A DNA stretch of 64,000 nucleotides from Rhodoferax koreense (lineage in GTDB: Bacteria; Pseudomonadota; Gammaproteobacteria; Burkholderiales; Burkholderiaceae_C): positions 1,302,001 through 1,366,000 of the forward strand of contig NZ_CP019236.1 in assembly GCF_001955695.1 (NCBI RefSeq), in the 5' to 3' direction. The position numbers and the translations under genes were made by a program. Of the stretch, positions 53,183 through 64,000 are shown piece by piece. How positions within the stretch are numbered: position 1 is the stretch's first letter; each line of letters opens with the position of its first letter. The notes below the pieces were generated by a model. It did no database searches. It was given only the letters and a program-made list of their open reading frames with translations, and was not told the origin of the DNA.

Positions 53183-56100
53183 GGTCGATTTTCTCGAAGA
53201 CGGGTGGGTTGGCGTGGCCGCACAGGCGCCGCGCCGCGCGCAGCACACGCCCGCGCAACCGGTCCATGGCCACGTAGACCACGGGCGTGGTGTAGAGCGT
53301 GAGCAACTGGCTCAGGATCAGCCCCCCGACCACCGCGATGCCCAGCGGCTGGCGCAACTCAGCGCCGTCGCCGACGCCGATGGCCAGCGGCACCGCGCCG
53401 AAGATCGCGGCCACGGTGGTCATCAGGATCGGGCGCACACGCAGCTGGCAGGCCTTGTAGATGGCCTGCGCGGCGCTGAGGCCATGGGCCCTGCCATCGC
53501 CACGCTGCCGCGTGATGGCGAAGTCGATCATCATGATGGCGTTCTTCTTGACGATGCCGATCAGCAGGATCACGCCGATCAGCGCGATGATGGAGAATTC
53601 GGTGCCGGTGGCCATCAGCGCCAGCAGCGCGCCCACGCCGGCCGAGGGCAGGGTGGAGAGGATGGTCAGCGGATGCACCAGGTTCTCGTACAGGATGCCG
53701 AGCACCAGGTAGATGGTGGCGAGCGCGGCCAGGATCAGCAGAGGCTGGCTGCTCAGCGACTGGGCGAACGCCTGTGCCGTGCCGGCGAAGGTGCCGCGCA
53801 CCGACACCGGCACGCCGATCTCGGCCATGGCGCCATTCACCGCGTCGGTGGCCTCCGAGAGCGATACGCCAATCGGCAGGTTGAAGCTCACCGTGGTGGC
53901 GGGCGTGCCGCCCTGGTGGTTCACCGCGAGTGCGGTGTTGGTGAGCTCCATGCGCGCGAAGCTGGCCAGCGGCACCATGGCGCCGGTGTTCGAGACGAAC
54001 ATGATCTGGCGCAACGTCTCCGGGCTCTGCAGGTACTGCGGCGCAATCTCCATCACCACGCGGTACTGGTTCAGCGGGTTGTAGATCACGCCCACCTGGC
54101 GCTGGCCGAAGGCGTCGTTGAGCGTGGAATCCACGGCGGCCATGGTCAGGCCGTGGCGCGCGAGCGCGTCGCGGTCGATCACCAGCGAGGTCTGCAGGCC
54201 GTGGTCCTGCTGGTCGCTGTTGACGTCGGCCAGCTCGGGCAGGCGCTGCAGCGCCTGGCGGATGCGCGGTTCCCAGTTGCGCAGGTCTTCGAGTGCATCG
54301 GCCTGCAAGGTGTACTGGTAGGCCGCGTTCGACTGGCGCCCGCCGATGCGGATGTCCTGCACCGGGTTCAGGAACAGGTTGGCGCCGGCCTCGCGCGCGA
54401 GCCGTATGCGCAGCCGCGCCACCACTTGGTCGGCCGAGACCTTGCGCTCGGTCAGGGGCTTGAGCGACAGGAACATCTGCGCCGTGTTGCGCTGGCTGCC
54501 GCCGGTGAAGCCGGTCACCGACTCCGCGGCCGGGTCGGCCTGCACGATGGCCAGGAAACGGTCGAGCCGCTGCTGCATGGCCTGGAACGACGTCGCCTGG
54601 TCGGCCTGGATGAAGCCGGTCACCCGGCCCGTGTCCTGCTGCGGAAAGAAGCCCTTGGGAATCACGCCATAGAGGTAGACGTTGAGCCCGATGACCGCGG
54701 CGAACACCAGCAGCGTCACCGGCTGGTGGCGCAGCGCCCAGGCCAGGCTGTGGCGGTACAGGCGCAGCACCCGCGTCTCGAGACGGCCCGCCCAACGCCG
54801 CATGCGTGCGCCCCACCCATTCGATGTTTTCGCGGTTGGCGTCGGAGTCTTCAGCAGCGCGGCACACATCATCGGCGTGGTGGTCAGCGACACCACCATC
54901 GACACCAGGATCGCCGCCGACAGCACCACCGCGAATTCGCGGAACAGCCGCCCCACCACGCCGCCCATCATCAGGATCGGGATGAACACCGCGATCAGCG
55001 ACAGGCTGATGGAGACGACGGTGAAGCCGATTTCGCGCGCGCCTTCCAGCGAAGCCTGCAAGGCCGTCTTTCCGCGCTCCATGTGCCGCGTGATGTTCTC
55101 CAGCACCACGATGGCGTCGTCCACCACGAAGCCGGTGGCCACCGTGAGCGCCATCAGCGAGAGGTTGTCCAGGCTGTAGCCGCACAGGTACATCACGCCG
55201 AAGGTGCCGGCCAGCGACACCGGTACGGCCACGCTCGGGATCAGCGCCGCGCGGCCGTTGCGCAGGAACAGGAACACCACCAGGATCACCAGCGCAATGG
55301 AGATGGCCAGCGCGCGTTCCACCTCGACCAGCGAGGCGCGGATGGTCGGGCTGCGGTCCATCACCACGTCGAGGTTGATCGTCGGCGGGATCGAGGCGCG
55401 CAGCCGCGGCAGCAGGGCGCGCACCTCGTCCACGGTCTCGATGATGTTGGCGCCGGGCTGCTTGTTGAGGATCAGCAGGATCGCCGGCTTGCCGTTGGCC
55501 GCCCCGTAGTTGCGCACGTCCTGCACCGAATCGCGGACCTCGCCCACGTCCTGCAGCCGCACGGCGTTGCCGTTGCGGTAGCGCACGATCAGCGGCGCGT
55601 ATTCGGCGGCGCTGCGCGCCTGGTCGTTCGCGCCGATCTGCCAGTACCGATCTTCGCTTTCCACCGAGCCCTTGGGCCGGTTGGCGTTGGTGGCGGTGAT
55701 GGCGGTGCGCACGTCGTCGAGCGCGATGCCGTTGGCGGCCAGGCGGTTCGGGTCGAGCTCCACGCGCACGGCCGGCAGCGCGCCCCCGCCGATGCTGACC
55801 TGGCCGATACCTTCCACCTGCGACAGCCGCTGGGCGAGCACGGTGGAGGCCGCGTCGTACATCTGGCCGCGCGTGAGCACGTCGGAGGTCAGCGCCAGGA
55901 TCATGATCGGCGCGTCGGCCGGGTTCACCTTGCGATAGGTCGGGTTGCTCGGCAGGCTGGTGGGCAGCAGGGTGCGCGCGGCGTTGATCGCGGCCTGCAC
56001 GTCGCGCGCGGCGCCGTCGATGTCGCGGTTCAGGTCGAACTGCAGCGTGACGCGGCTGCTGCCGAGCGAGGACGAGGACGTCATTTCCGTCACGCCGGCG

Positions 56101-56321
56101 ATGGCGCCGAGCGCGCGCTCCAGCGGCGTGGCCACGGTGGCGGCCATGGTCTCGGGGCTGGCACCGGGCAGCGAGGCGGACACCGAGATCGTCGGGAAAT
56201 CCACCTGCGGCAGCGGCGCCACCGGCAGCCGGAAGAAGGCCAGCACGCCGGCCATGGCCAGGCCGAGGGTGAGCAGCGAAGTGGCGATCGGCCGGTGGAT
56301 GAAGACGGCGGAGAAGCTCAT
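53172..56321 (-). CDS. mdtC: RND multidrug transporter subunit (MdtC-like)
   Basis: A 1049-residue proton-driven inner-membrane exporter with 12 helices and two large periplasmic loops. It opens [20 protein letters not shown]. The proton-relay acidic pair is in [13 protein letters not shown]. It forms the heterotrimer with the upstream MdtB-like protein. Overlap with both flanking genes indicates one operon. The long open frame on the opposite strand is a coding shadow. Confidence 0.94.
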   Translation of the reverse strand: MSFSAVFIHRPIATSLLTLGLAMAGVLAFFRLPVAPLPQVDFPTISVSASLPGASPETMAATVATPLERALGAIAGVTEMTSSSSLGSSRVTLQFDLNRDIDGAARDVQAAINAARTLLPTSLPSNPTYRKVNPADAPIMILALTSDVLTRGQMYDAASTVLAQRLSQVEGIGQVSIGGGALPAVRVELDPNRLAANGIALDDVRTAITATNANRPKGSVESEDRYWQIGANDQARSAAEYAPLIVRYRNGNAVRLQDVGEVRDSVQDVRNYGAANGKPAILLILNKQPGANIIETVDEVRALLPRLRASIPPTINLDVVMDRSPTIRASLVEVERALAISIALVILVVFLFLRNGRAALIPSVAVPVSLAGTFGVMYLCGYSLDNLSLMALTVATGFVVDDAIVVLENITRHMERGKTALQASLEGAREIGFTVVSISLSLIAVFIPILMMGGVVGRLFREFAVVLSAAILVSMVVSLTTTPMMCAALLKTPTPTAKTSNGWGARMRRWAGRLETRVLRLYRHSLAWALRHQPVTLLVFAAVIGLNVYLYGVIPKGFFPQQDTGRVTGFIQADQATSFQAMQQRLDRFLAIVQADPAAESVTGFTGGSQRNTAQMFLSLKPLTERKVSADQVVARLRIRLAREAGANLFLNPVQDIRIGGRQSNAAYQYTLQADALEDLRNWEPRIRQALQRLPELADVNSDQQDHGLQTSLVIDRDALARHGLTMAAVDSTLNDAFGQRQVGVIYNPLNQYRVVMEIAPQYLQSPETLRQIMFVSNTGAMVPLASFARMELTNTALAVNHQGGTPATTVSFNLPIGVSLSEATDAVNGAMAEIGVPVSVRGTFAGTAQAFAQSLSSQPLLILAALATIYLVLGILYENLVHPLTILSTLPSAGVGALLALMATGTEFSIIALIGVILLIGIVKKNAIMMIDFAITRQRGDGRAHGLSAAQAIYKACQLRVRPILMTTVAAIFGAVPLAIGVGDGAELRQPLGIAVVGGLILSQLLTLYTTPVVYVAMDRLRGRVLRAARRLCGHANPPVFEKIDHAA

Positions 56322-59300
56322 TCCACGACCTCGCGACGCGCAGGGCGCCGATCTCGCCGATCACGCCAGCGTTGCGCCAGGTTCGCGAAGCCGAGGTAGA
56401 TCACCGGCGTGGTGAACAGTGTGAGCAACTGGCTCACGATCAGCCCGCCGACCATGGTCACACCGAGCGGATGGCGCAGTTCGCTGCCGACGCCGGTGCC
56501 GAGCATCAGCGGCAACGCGCCCAGCAGCGCGGCCAGCGTGGTCATGAGGATGGGGCGAAAGCGCAGCAGGCAGGCCTGGTGGATCGCTTGGCGCGGCGGT
56601 AAACCTTGCTCGCGTTCGGCATCGAGTGCGAAGTCGATCATCATGATCGCGTTCTTCTTCACGATGCCGATCAGCAGCACGATGCCGATGATCGCGATGA
56701 TGTCGAGCTCCTGCCCCGTGGCCAGCAGCGCCAGCAGCGCGCCCAGGCCGGCCGAGGGCAGGGTGGACAGGATGGTGACCGGGTGGATCGTGCTCTCGTA
56801 CAACACGCCGAGCACGATGTACATGGTGACGATGGCGGCCAGGATCAGCAGCAGCGTGTTCGACAGCGAGGCCTGGAACGCCAGCGCCGCGCCCTGGAAG
56901 CTGGTCTCCATGCTGGCCGGCATGTCGAGCGCGGCCTCCTCGGCCTTGATCGCGTCCACCGCCGCGCCGAGCGACACACCCGGCGGCGTGTTGAAGGAGA
57001 TCGTGGCCGACGGGAACTGGCCCACGTGGTTGACCGACAGCGCCGCCGCGCGCTGGCTTGCGCGCGCCACCGAGCCGAGCGGCACCTGCGTGGTCACGCC
57101 GTTCAGGGTGCCCGGCACGTACAGCCCGGCCAGCGCATCCGGCCCCGACTTGAAGCCCGGCGCCACTTCGAGCACCACGCGGTACTGGTTGGACTGCGTG
57201 AAGATCGTGGAGATGAGCCGCTGGCCGAAGGCGTTGTAGAGCGCGGTGTCGATGGCCGCCACCGTCACGCCGAGCCGGCCGGCGTTCACGCGGTCGATCT
57301 CCAGGTAGGCCTGCAGGCCCTGATCCTGCAGGTCGCTGGCCACGTCGGCGAGCTGGGGCAGGGCGCGCAGGCGCTCGACCAGCTGGCCGGTCACGTTCGA
57401 CAGCGCCGTGGCGTCGGGCGAGGACAGCAGGAACTGGTATTGCGTCTTGGCGATGCGGTCCTCGATGGTCAGGTCCTGCACCGGCTGCATATACAGGGCG
57501 ATGCCCGGCACCTGGCGCGTGGCGTCGGCGACGCGGCGCATCACGGCGCTGGCCGAGGCGCCGCGCGTTTCCTTGGGCTTGAGGTTGATCAGCAGGCGGC
57601 CCGCGTTCAAGGTGGCGTTGCCGCCGTCCACGCCGATGAAGGACGACAGGCTCTGCACGGCCGGGTCTTTGAGGATTTCCTCGGCCAGCGCCTGCTGGCG
57701 TTCGGCCATGGCCGGGAACGAGGTGGCTTGCGCGGCTTCGGTGATGCCCTGGATCACACCCGTGTCCTGCACCGGGAAGAAGCCCTTGGGCACCATGAAG
57801 TACAACAGCACGGTGAGCGCGGCCGTGGCCACGAACACCAGCAGCGTGATGAAGCTGCGGTCCAGCACCCAGTCGAGCATGCGGCCGTAGCGCGCGATGG
57901 TGGCGTCGAAGAACCGCCCGGTGGCCTGGTACAGCCGGCCGTGGCTGGCTTCGGGCGTGTGTTTCAGCAGCCGGGCACACAGCATCGGCGTGAGCGTGAG
58001 CGAGACCACGGCCGAGATCAGGATCGCCACCGCCAGCGTGATCGCGAACTCATGGAACAGCCGGCCGACCACGTCGCCCATGAACAGCAGCGGGATCAGA
58101 ACGGCGATCAGCGAGATGGTGAGCGAGATGATGGTGAAGCCGATCTGCTTCGCGCCCTTGAGCGCGGCCTGCATCGGCGGCTCGCCGTCTTCCACGTAGC
58201 GCGCGATGTTCTCGATCATGACGATGGCGTCGTCCACCACGAAACCGGTGGAAATGGTCAGCGCCATCAGCGTGAGGTTGTTGATCGAGAAGCCGGCCAG
58301 GTACATCACGCCGAAGGTGCCGATGAGCGACAGCGGCACGGCGAAGCTCGGGATCAGCGTGGCCTGGGCGCTGCGCAGGAACACGAAGATCACCAGCACC
58401 ACCAGCGCGATGGAGAGCATCAGCTCGAACTGCACGTCGTGCACCGAGGCGCGGATGGTGACGGTGCGGTCGGTCAGCACCTGCACGTCGAGCGAGGCCG
58501 GCAGCGTGGCGCGCAACTGCGGCAGCAATGCCTGGATGCGGTCCACGGTCTGGATGACGTTGGCGCCGGGTTGGCGCTGGATGTTGAGGATCACCGCGGA
58601 AGCATTCGTCGCGGCGCGTGGCGGCTTGGCCATGTCGTCGGCCGACATGCCGGCCCAGGCGGCCAGGCGCGTGTTTTCCGCATCGTCCACGATGGCCGCC
58701 ACGTCGCTGAGCCGCACGGGGTTGCCGTTCTTGTAGGCGATGATGAGTTGCGCGTATTCGGCCGCCGACTTGAGCTGGTCGTTGGCGTCGATGGTCGAGG
58801 CGCGCAGCGGGCCGTCGAAGCTGCCCTTGGCCTGGTTCACGTTGGCCGCGGCTATTGCCGAGCGCGCGTCGTCGAGCGACAGGCCGAGGGCGGCCAGCCG
58901 CTGCGGATTGGCCTGGATGCGCACGGCGGGCCGGCCGCCGCCGGCGATGGCCACCAGCCCCACGCCGGCCACCTGCGAGAGCTTGGGCGCGAGCCGGTTT
59001 TCCACCAGGTCGTGGATGCGGATCACCGGTAGCGTGGGCGAGGTGATGGCCAGCGTGAGGATGGGTGCATCGGCCGGATTGACCTTGCTGTAGGTCGGCG
59101 GCATCGGCAGGTCGCTGGGCAAAAGGTTGCTGCCCGCGTTGATGGCGGCCTGCACCTGCTGCTCGGCCACGTCGAGCGAGATCGCCAGCGTGAAGCGCAG
59201 CGTGATCACCGAGGCGCCGCCCGAGCTGATGGACGACATCTGGGACAGGCCCGGCATCTGGCCGAACTGGCGCTCCAGCGGCGCGGTGACCGAAGACGTC

Positions 59301-59476
59301 ATCACGTCCGGACTGGCGCCGGGATACAGCGTGGTGACCTGGATCGTCGGGTAGTCGACCTCGGGCAAGGCCGACTGCGGCAGCAGCCGGTAGGCGAGCG
59401 CGCCGCCGATGAGGATCGCCACCATCAGCAAGGCGGTGGCGATCGGCCGCAGGATGAAAAGGCGCGACAGGTTCAT
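56318..59476 (-). CDS. mdtB: RND multidrug transporter subunit (MdtB-like)
   Basis: A 1052-residue RND exporter, the second pump subunit. It opens [18 protein letters not shown] and has the acidic pair in [13 protein letters not shown]. The two RND genes are adjacent and overlap by 4 bases, the arrangement of mdtBC. Such pumps expel bile salts, novobiocin and other hydrophobic compounds. The gene precedes mdtC on the minus strand. Confidence 0.94.
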   Translation of the reverse strand: MNLSRLFILRPIATALLMVAILIGGALAYRLLPQSALPEVDYPTIQVTTLYPGASPDVMTSSVTAPLERQFGQMPGLSQMSSISSGGASVITLRFTLAISLDVAEQQVQAAINAGSNLLPSDLPMPPTYSKVNPADAPILTLAITSPTLPVIRIHDLVENRLAPKLSQVAGVGLVAIAGGGRPAVRIQANPQRLAALGLSLDDARSAIAAANVNQAKGSFDGPLRASTIDANDQLKSAAEYAQLIIAYKNGNPVRLSDVAAIVDDAENTRLAAWAGMSADDMAKPPRAATNASAVILNIQRQPGANVIQTVDRIQALLPQLRATLPASLDVQVLTDRTVTIRASVHDVQFELMLSIALVVLVIFVFLRSAQATLIPSFAVPLSLIGTFGVMYLAGFSINNLTLMALTISTGFVVDDAIVMIENIARYVEDGEPPMQAALKGAKQIGFTIISLTISLIAVLIPLLFMGDVVGRLFHEFAITLAVAILISAVVSLTLTPMLCARLLKHTPEASHGRLYQATGRFFDATIARYGRMLDWVLDRSFITLLVFVATAALTVLLYFMVPKGFFPVQDTGVIQGITEAAQATSFPAMAERQQALAEEILKDPAVQSLSSFIGVDGGNATLNAGRLLINLKPKETRGASASAVMRRVADATRQVPGIALYMQPVQDLTIEDRIAKTQYQFLLSSPDATALSNVTGQLVERLRALPQLADVASDLQDQGLQAYLEIDRVNAGRLGVTVAAIDTALYNAFGQRLISTIFTQSNQYRVVLEVAPGFKSGPDALAGLYVPGTLNGVTTQVPLGSVARASQRAAALSVNHVGQFPSATISFNTPPGVSLGAAVDAIKAEEAALDMPASMETSFQGAALAFQASLSNTLLLILAAIVTMYIVLGVLYESTIHPVTILSTLPSAGLGALLALLATGQELDIIAIIGIVLLIGIVKKNAIMMIDFALDAEREQGLPPRQAIHQACLLRFRPILMTTLAALLGALPLMLGTGVGSELRHPLGVTMVGGLIVSQLLTLFTTPVIYLGFANLAQRWRDRRDRRPARREVVE

Positions 59477-59507
59477 GGCCGTGGCATCGACTGGGCGGAG
59501 GGCAGGC

Positions 59508-60959
59508 TCAAGGGGTGCCGCCGCCCTGTGGCTGCTGCTGGCGGCGTTCGCGCAGCTTCTGGACGAAGGCCTGGCGTTCCTCGGGGCTCATGGCCTGGAC
59601 CTTGGCCTGCACCTCGGGCGGCAGCCGGTCCATCCAGCGCGGGCGTTCGGCGGCGGCTTCACTGGCCACGCCGGCCGGCGTGGCCGCCGCGGCATCCGCC
59701 GATGCGGGCCTGCGCCGGTGCGGCGCCGGGTCGCTGCCGGCCGCGGCGGGACCACGCGCGGCGGGCGTGATGACTTCGACCTTGGCGCCGTCGCGCAGCC
59801 GGTCGGCGCCGTCGGTCACCACCTTGTCGCCTTCGCTCAGGTTGCCCTGCACGCTGGTGGCGTCGCCATCGGTCGCGCCGAGTTTCACCACGCGCAGGGC
59901 CACGCTGCCGTCGTCCTGCAGGACGTAGACGAAGGTGCCCTGCGCGCCGCGCTGCACGGCGGCCGTGGGTACGGTGAGCGCGCCGACCAGGGTATCGAGC
60001 TGCAGCCGGACGTTGGCGAACTGGTTCGGATACAGCGAGCCGTCGGCATTGGCGAACTCGGCCTTGAGCTTGATGGTGCCGGTGCTGGTGTCGATGCTGT
60101 TGTCGATGGTGGCGACCTTGCCCACGGCCAGGCGGGTCTTCTGCTCGCGGTCCCAGGCCTCCACGGCCATGGGCTGGCCGGCCTGCAGCTTGCGGTTGAT
60201 CTGCGGCAGGTTGAATTCCGGCACGGCGAACACCAGCGCGATTGGCTGGACCTGCGTGATGCTGACGATGCCGGTGGTGTCGCTGGCGTGCACCACGTTG
60301 CCCAAGTCGGCCTGCTTCAGCCCCAGCCGCCCGCTGATGGGCGCGGTCACGCGGGTGTAGGAAAGCTGCAGCTTCGCGCTGTCCACCGCCGACTGGTCGG
60401 CCTGCACCGTGCCTTCGAGCTGGCGCGCGAGCGCGGCCTGGGTGTCGACCTGCTGGCTGGCGATGGAATCCTTGGCCAGCAGATCCTTGTAGCGCTGCAG
60501 GTCGAGCCGCGCGTTGACGAGCTGGGCCTGGTCGCGGGCGAGCTGCCCCTGGGCTTGGCCCAATGCTACCTGGTAGCTGCGCGGGTCGATCTCGGCCAGC
60601 AACTGGCCCGCCTTGACCATCTGGCCTTCCTTGAAATGGATGGCCTTGAGCTCGCCATCGGCCTTGGTGCGCACCAGCGCGGTGTTCTGCGCGGTGATGG
60701 TGCCGATGGCGGAGACCAGCACGCGCACGTCCTGCTTGCGCACCGGCGCCACGGTGACCGGCTGTGTGCGGTTGGCGCCCGCGAAACGGCGGCCGCCGCC
60801 CGTGCCGCCCGCCGGGGCGCTGGCGGGCGCACCCGGTCCTGCCGTGTCGCCGGCCTGCGGCCTGCCGTGGCGCCACCACAGCCCGCCGGCGACGAGCAAG
60901 GCGACGGCGCACAGCGCGAGCGCCAGGGCAGGGCGCCGGTTTTTCAGTTTTGTATTCAT
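59508..60959 (-). CDS. mdtA: RND pump periplasmic adaptor (MdtA-like)
   Basis: A 483-residue membrane-fusion protein. N-terminal helix [19 protein letters not shown] anchors it; then a low-complexity Gly/Ala linker, barrel-sandwich lipoyl-like and helical hairpin segments ([18 protein letters not shown]) and a beta-barrel domain. C-terminal tail is Arg/Gln-rich (about 60 residues). It bridges the RND pair to the outer-membrane channel. First gene of mdtABC-oprM; 208 bases upstream show no gene. Confidence 0.93.
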   Translation of the reverse strand: MNTKLKNRRPALALALCAVALLVAGGLWWRHGRPQAGDTAGPGAPASAPAGGTGGGRRFAGANRTQPVTVAPVRKQDVRVLVSAIGTITAQNTALVRTKADGELKAIHFKEGQMVKAGQLLAEIDPRSYQVALGQAQGQLARDQAQLVNARLDLQRYKDLLAKDSIASQQVDTQAALARQLEGTVQADQSAVDSAKLQLSYTRVTAPISGRLGLKQADLGNVVHASDTTGIVSITQVQPIALVFAVPEFNLPQINRKLQAGQPMAVEAWDREQKTRLAVGKVATIDNSIDTSTGTIKLKAEFANADGSLYPNQFANVRLQLDTLVGALTVPTAAVQRGAQGTFVYVLQDDGSVALRVVKLGATDGDATSVQGNLSEGDKVVTDGADRLRDGAKVEVITPAARGPAAAGSDPAPHRRRPASADAAAATPAGVASEAAAERPRWMDRLPPEVQAKVQAMSPEERQAFVQKLRERRQQQPQGGGTP

Positions 60960-61167
60960 GGGACCGGTGGCGAAGCTTCGGAGAACAAGGCCGAATGTAA
61001 GCGGCGCCGCGCCGGCACGGGCGCGGCCGGGCGCAGATTTACGGGAGGTTTACCCTGGGTTGACCCGCCCGGCACCGTGGTCGGCCGCACGGGCCGGGCC
61101 GGCATTTGCGGCGACAATGCGCTCCCCCGATTTTTTTGCGGCCGTCCTGTGGACGCGCCTCTTTTCC

Positions 61168-61695
61168 ATGTCCAGTTCCTCCAGCTACGAAGTCCGGCCC
61201 GCCAAATTGAGCGAGGCGCAGGCCATCGCCGACCTGCACGTCAGTGCCAGCCAGGCGGCCTACCACGACCTGATCCCCGCCGAACACCTGAACAAGATGC
61301 CCCTGGCCAAGCGCGTGACGATGTGGCGCGAGGCCATCGAGTTCGGCGACCCGCAGGTGCAGGTGGCGCTGGACGGCGGAAGAATCGTCGGCTTCGTCGG
61401 CTTCGACCGTTCGCGCGACAAGGGCACGAAGAACACCGTCGGCGAGATCTGGTCGATCTACGTCGATGACGGCTACTGGAACCAGGGTGTCGGCCTGGCG
61501 CTGTGGGACGCCGCGCGCGAAGCCCTGGTCGAGGAAGGCTGCACCACCGTCACCGTGTGGATTCCCCTGCGCAACGAGCGCGCGCTGCGTTTCTTCGACC
61601 TGGCCGGTTTCAAGCGGGAGCTCAACACCGCCAAGACCGTGCCGATGGGCGACATCAAGATCGAGGAGATGCGGCTCAAGAGAGCGCTGGACTGA
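61168..61695 (+). CDS. GNAT-family N-acetyltransferase
   Basis: A 175-residue acetyltransferase. The acetyl-CoA loop is in YWNQGVGLALWD with the preceding IYVDDGY strand, and the C-terminal VWIPLRNERALRFFDLAGF is typical. Start at 61168 (MSSSSSYEVRP). The substrate is not predictable. It precedes the TRAP permease genes by 43 bases and may be co-transcribed. Confidence 0.92.
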   Translation: MSSSSSYEVRPAKLSEAQAIADLHVSASQAAYHDLIPAEHLNKMPLAKRVTMWREAIEFGDPQVQVALDGGRIVGFVGFDRSRDKGTKNTVGEIWSIYVDDGYWNQGVGLALWDAAREALVEEGCTTVTVWIPLRNERALRFFDLAGFKRELNTAKTVPMGDIKIEEMRLKRALD

Positions 61696-61738
61696 TCTTC
61701 CTCCGCAGCCCGCTTCCCGAGCTTCCATCCTGGCGCCG

Positions 61739-62254
61739 ATGCCGCAAGCCGAAACCTCCCGCTTCAGGCGCGGCCTGGCCCGGCTGGACCGGCTGCTGGC
61801 GCGCACCACCGCCGCGGCGTCCTGCCTGGTGATACCGCTGGCGCTGCTGCTGTGCCTGCAGTGGCCCCTGCGCGACGGGCTGCATGCCTTCTCCAGCCAG
61901 GCCAATGACCTGGCCCAACTGCTGTTCGGCCTGTACGTGGCCGTGGGCCTCACCCATGCGACGCGCGCCGGCACCCACCTCACGCCGGACCTGCTGGCCC
62001 GGCGTTATCCAGCGCGGCTGCGCCGCTGGTGCCAGCGGGCCGCCGCCATCTGCGTGGCCCTGCCGTGGGCGGTGTTCGTCTTCGTCGCCGCCCTGCCCAT
62101 GGTGCGGCAGTCGCTGGCGCAGCTCGAGGGCTTTCCCGATACGTCCAATCCCGGCTACTTCGTGCTCAAGCTCGGCGTGCCGCTGATGGCCCTGCTGGCG
62201 GGGTTGCAAGCCGTGCTCGGCCTTTGGATGCCGGCGGTGCCTGAGCAGCGCTGA
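61739..62254 (+). CDS. TRAP transporter small permease (DctQ type)
   Basis: A 171-residue membrane protein with four predicted helices and an N-terminal basic segment FRRGLARLDRLLART. TRAP small subunit length and topology fit. It is followed directly by the large permease (TGATG overlap). No TRAP substrate-binding gene is in the window, so the cargo is unknown. Similarity is structural more than motif-based. Confidence 0.8.
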   Translation: MPQAETSRFRRGLARLDRLLARTTAAASCLVIPLALLLCLQWPLRDGLHAFSSQANDLAQLLFGLYVAVGLTHATRAGTHLTPDLLARRYPARLRRWCQRAAAICVALPWAVFVFVAALPMVRQSLAQLEGFPDTSNPGYFVLKLGVPLMALLAGLQAVLGLWMPAVPEQR

Positions 62255-63726
62255 TGGGTGCCGCGGGATTGTGGATGCTGCTGGCCACGGCGTTGCTGAT
62301 GGCGGTGAGCGGCCTGCCCGCCTGGACGGTGCTGGTCGGTACCGCGATGGCGTTCGCGGTGGGCGGCATGGTGCTGGGGCTTTGGCCGGCGCAATTGTTC
62401 TTCGCCCTGCCGCTGCGCCTGCTCGGCCTGCTGGAGCACGACCTGCTGCAGGCGTTGCCGCTGTACGTGCTGATCGGCGCCCTGCTGAATCGGCTGCCGC
62501 TGACCGACATCCTGTTCCGCGTGGCGTTGCGGCTGATGCGCAGGACGGCCGCGGCACCCTACCTGGCCGGCCTCGGGCTGGGCACGCTGCTGGCGCCGAT
62601 GAACGGCTCGGTGGGCGCCAGCATCACCATGCTCTCGCGGGCCATGGGGCGGCGGCTCGGTGCGCGGGGCATTCCGGCCGAAAGCGGTGCCGCGTTGATC
62701 TGCACGGCCAGCACGGTGGGCGTGGTGGTGCCGCCCTCCCTGGTGCTGATCCTGCTCGGTGACGCCATGATGCGCGCCCATACCGAAGCCGTGAACACCG
62801 CCGCGCGGGCGGCGCTGATCGTCAACACGCAGGACATCTTCCTCGGCGCGCTGCGGCCGGCCGCGGCCATGCTGGTGCTGTTCATGGTGGCGACCTGGTG
62901 GCGGCACCGCGGCGTGTCGCCGGCGGAGTCGGCGGCGGCTTCGACGGCCACTCCGACGGGCCCGGCATCGCCGAGCCGCGCGGACTGGGCCATTGCCGTC
63001 GGCGCCGTGGCCTGCATCCTCGCGCTGCTCACCGGTGTCACCCTGGGCTATCTTTATGCCGTCGAAGGCGCGGCCACCGGCGCGTTGGCCCTGTGCGGCT
63101 TTGGCCTGGCCACCGGCACGCTGACCCGGTCGGTCGGGCGGCAGGTGCTGCAAGACACGCTGGCCATCACCGGCGCCCTGTTCGCCCTGCTGATGGCCGC
63201 CACCACCTACACGCTGGTGCTGCGCGCGCTCGGCACCGACGTCTGGATTGGCGACTTGCTGCGCAGCCTGCCGGGAGGCGGCTCGGCGGCGCTGGCCGCG
63301 GTACTGGGCATGCTGGTGTTGAGCGCGTTCGTGCTGGACGCGTTCGAGATCATCTTCGTCATCGTGCCCATCGCCATGCCACCTTTGCTGGTGCTGGTGC
63401 CCGATGCCGCCTGGGTGGCGGTGCTGGCGCTGCTGGTGCTGCAGATGGGGTTCCTGCTGCCGCCGTTCGGCTATGCCATCCTCATGGTCGGCCACCTGCT
63501 GCCCGGGCGGCTGTCCACCCGCAGGCTGAGCCGTGCGCTGGCCCCCTATCTGCTGGTCCAGGCGGCGGTGATCGCGGCGGTATGGTGCTGGCCGGCGCTC
63601 GTGTGGCAGCCCAGGTCGGCGGCGGTCGCGGCAGAGGCCGCGCCCCTGTCGGAGGAGGAAGTGCAAAAGCTGTTCGACCAGCAGCGCCTCGAATTCGACA
63701 AGCCGCCGGCCGAAGCGACCCCGTGA
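62254..63726 (+). CDS. TRAP transporter large permease (DctM type)
   Basis: A 490-residue permease with about 12 helices. The repeated family segments GLGTLLAPMNGSVGASITMLSRAMG and VVVPPSLVLILLGDAMM fit DctM; MGFLLPPFGYAILMVG lies near the C-terminus. It takes organic acids or similar solutes in by Na+ coupling with a periplasmic receptor. The C-terminus has an extra acidic tail LSEEEVQKLFDQQRLEF of unknown role. Confidence 0.92.
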   Translation: MGAAGLWMLLATALLMAVSGLPAWTVLVGTAMAFAVGGMVLGLWPAQLFFALPLRLLGLLEHDLLQALPLYVLIGALLNRLPLTDILFRVALRLMRRTAAAPYLAGLGLGTLLAPMNGSVGASITMLSRAMGRRLGARGIPAESGAALICTASTVGVVVPPSLVLILLGDAMMRAHTEAVNTAARAALIVNTQDIFLGALRPAAAMLVLFMVATWWRHRGVSPAESAAASTATPTGPASPSRADWAIAVGAVACILALLTGVTLGYLYAVEGAATGALALCGFGLATGTLTRSVGRQVLQDTLAITGALFALLMAATTYTLVLRALGTDVWIGDLLRSLPGGGSAALAAVLGMLVLSAFVLDAFEIIFVIVPIAMPPLLVLVPDAAWVAVLALLVLQMGFLLPPFGYAILMVGHLLPGRLSTRRLSRALAPYLLVQAAVIAAVWCWPALVWQPRSAAVAAEAAPLSEEEVQKLFDQQRLEFDKPPAEATP

Positions 63727-63733
63727 CCGAACC

Positions 63734-64000
63734 TCAGGCCGCCGGCCCGGTCGTGGCCTGCGCGACCGCATCGATGCGCGCCCGGTGCACCCATTCGCCG
63801 ATCTGCGGCCCCTTCGCGCCCGCATGCTGCGCGGCCTGCGCCACGGCGGCCGTGTCCACGGACTGTGCCGCCGCCAGCGCCTGCGTCAGCCGCTCGCGCT
63901 GGGGATAGGCGTCTTCCGCCATTCCCAGCCTGCCGCGGGCATCGCATTCGCAGGCCAGCAGCACCTGCGCGAAACGCTGCGGTTTCCTGATCGCGTCGCA
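63734..64000 (-). CDS. cca: CCA tRNA nucleotidyltransferase, C-terminal part (5' end outside window)
   Basis: The last ~89 residues of a tRNA nucleotidyltransferase, reading leftward to a stop at 63734. Recognisable are LLACECDARGRLG, YPQRERLTQALAAAQSVDT and AKGPQIGEWVHRARIDAVA, the terminal segment of the proteobacterial Cca family. It adds or repairs the CCA end of tRNA. Convergent with the TRAP permease gene. Partial at the right edge. Confidence 0.85.
   Translation of the reverse strand, partial: CDAIRKPQRFAQVLLACECDARGRLGMAEDAYPQRERLTQALAAAQSVDTAAVAQAAQHAGAKGPQIGEWVHRARIDAVAQATTGPAA

Noticed and set aside
53181..56399. A 1072-codon open frame on the plus strand opposite mdtC
   Set aside because: It mirrors the MdtC-like gene, is composed of Arg/His/Gln-rich low-complexity sequence and has no recognisable domain. 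GC-rich codon bias creates such antisense frames.

Overview
The window is a GC-rich, gene-dense stretch of bacterial chromosome. It most likely comes from a betaproteobacterium of the order Burkholderiales, probably Comamonadaceae. The basis is the PHA operon phaC-phaA-phaB, two orphan Bug-type (TctC) receptors, a CIRCE-controlled groESL, a PEP-CTERM protein, and dispersed repeats of a kind common in Comamonadaceae. This assignment is inferred from gene content, not from a marker gene. I found no rRNA, tRNA, CRISPR array, phage or insertion sequence.

Layout. 1-3841: a sulfide/persulfide module with a BigR/SqrR-like repressor, two YeeE/YedE half-transporters and a ClC channel on the minus strand, and a divergent persulfide dioxygenase; a 37-bp AT-rich palindrome lies between. 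3860-10011: a probable periplasmic methionine-oxidation defence island with MsrA, a DipZ-like reductase, a methionine-rich MxKDx repeat protein, an MsrP/YedY-like molybdoenzyme and a cytochrome b561, divergent from an OmpR-type two-component system. 10013-16948: a mirror-image catabolic cluster (LysR, DapA-like, Bug, SDR, converging on PdxA-like, Bug, LysR). 17109-19102: groEL-groES. 19416-25773: DacA, a DUF72 protein, an EAL-CBS-GGDDF protein, a decayed chemoreceptor tail, a phytase-like lipoprotein and a hemolysin III homologue.

25953-31697: a LacI regulator with its own palindromic operator and a five-gene ABC importer/phosphodiesterase operon. 31757-36768: an orphan ParA-like ATPase, nitronate monooxygenase, AI-2E family permease, maleylacetoacetate isomerase, PgeF and a small membrane protein. 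36852-40838: the PHA operon, ended by a clear terminator. 40985-43887: a Tat-exported phospholipase C-like enzyme and a PEP-CTERM protein. 43942-51716: a CPA2 antiporter, a TDT channel, a GlxA-type regulator, two multiheme cytochromes c, a MocR regulator and a ferredoxin. 51728-60959: a tripartite RND pump (mdtABC-like plus outer-membrane factor). 61168-63726: a GNAT enzyme and TRAP permeases. The window ends in the 3' part of cca.

The most interesting items are the extended methionine-sink island with its adjacent two-component system, and a structured repeat that starts one base after the stop codon of two unrelated genes and shows a compensatory base change in one stem.
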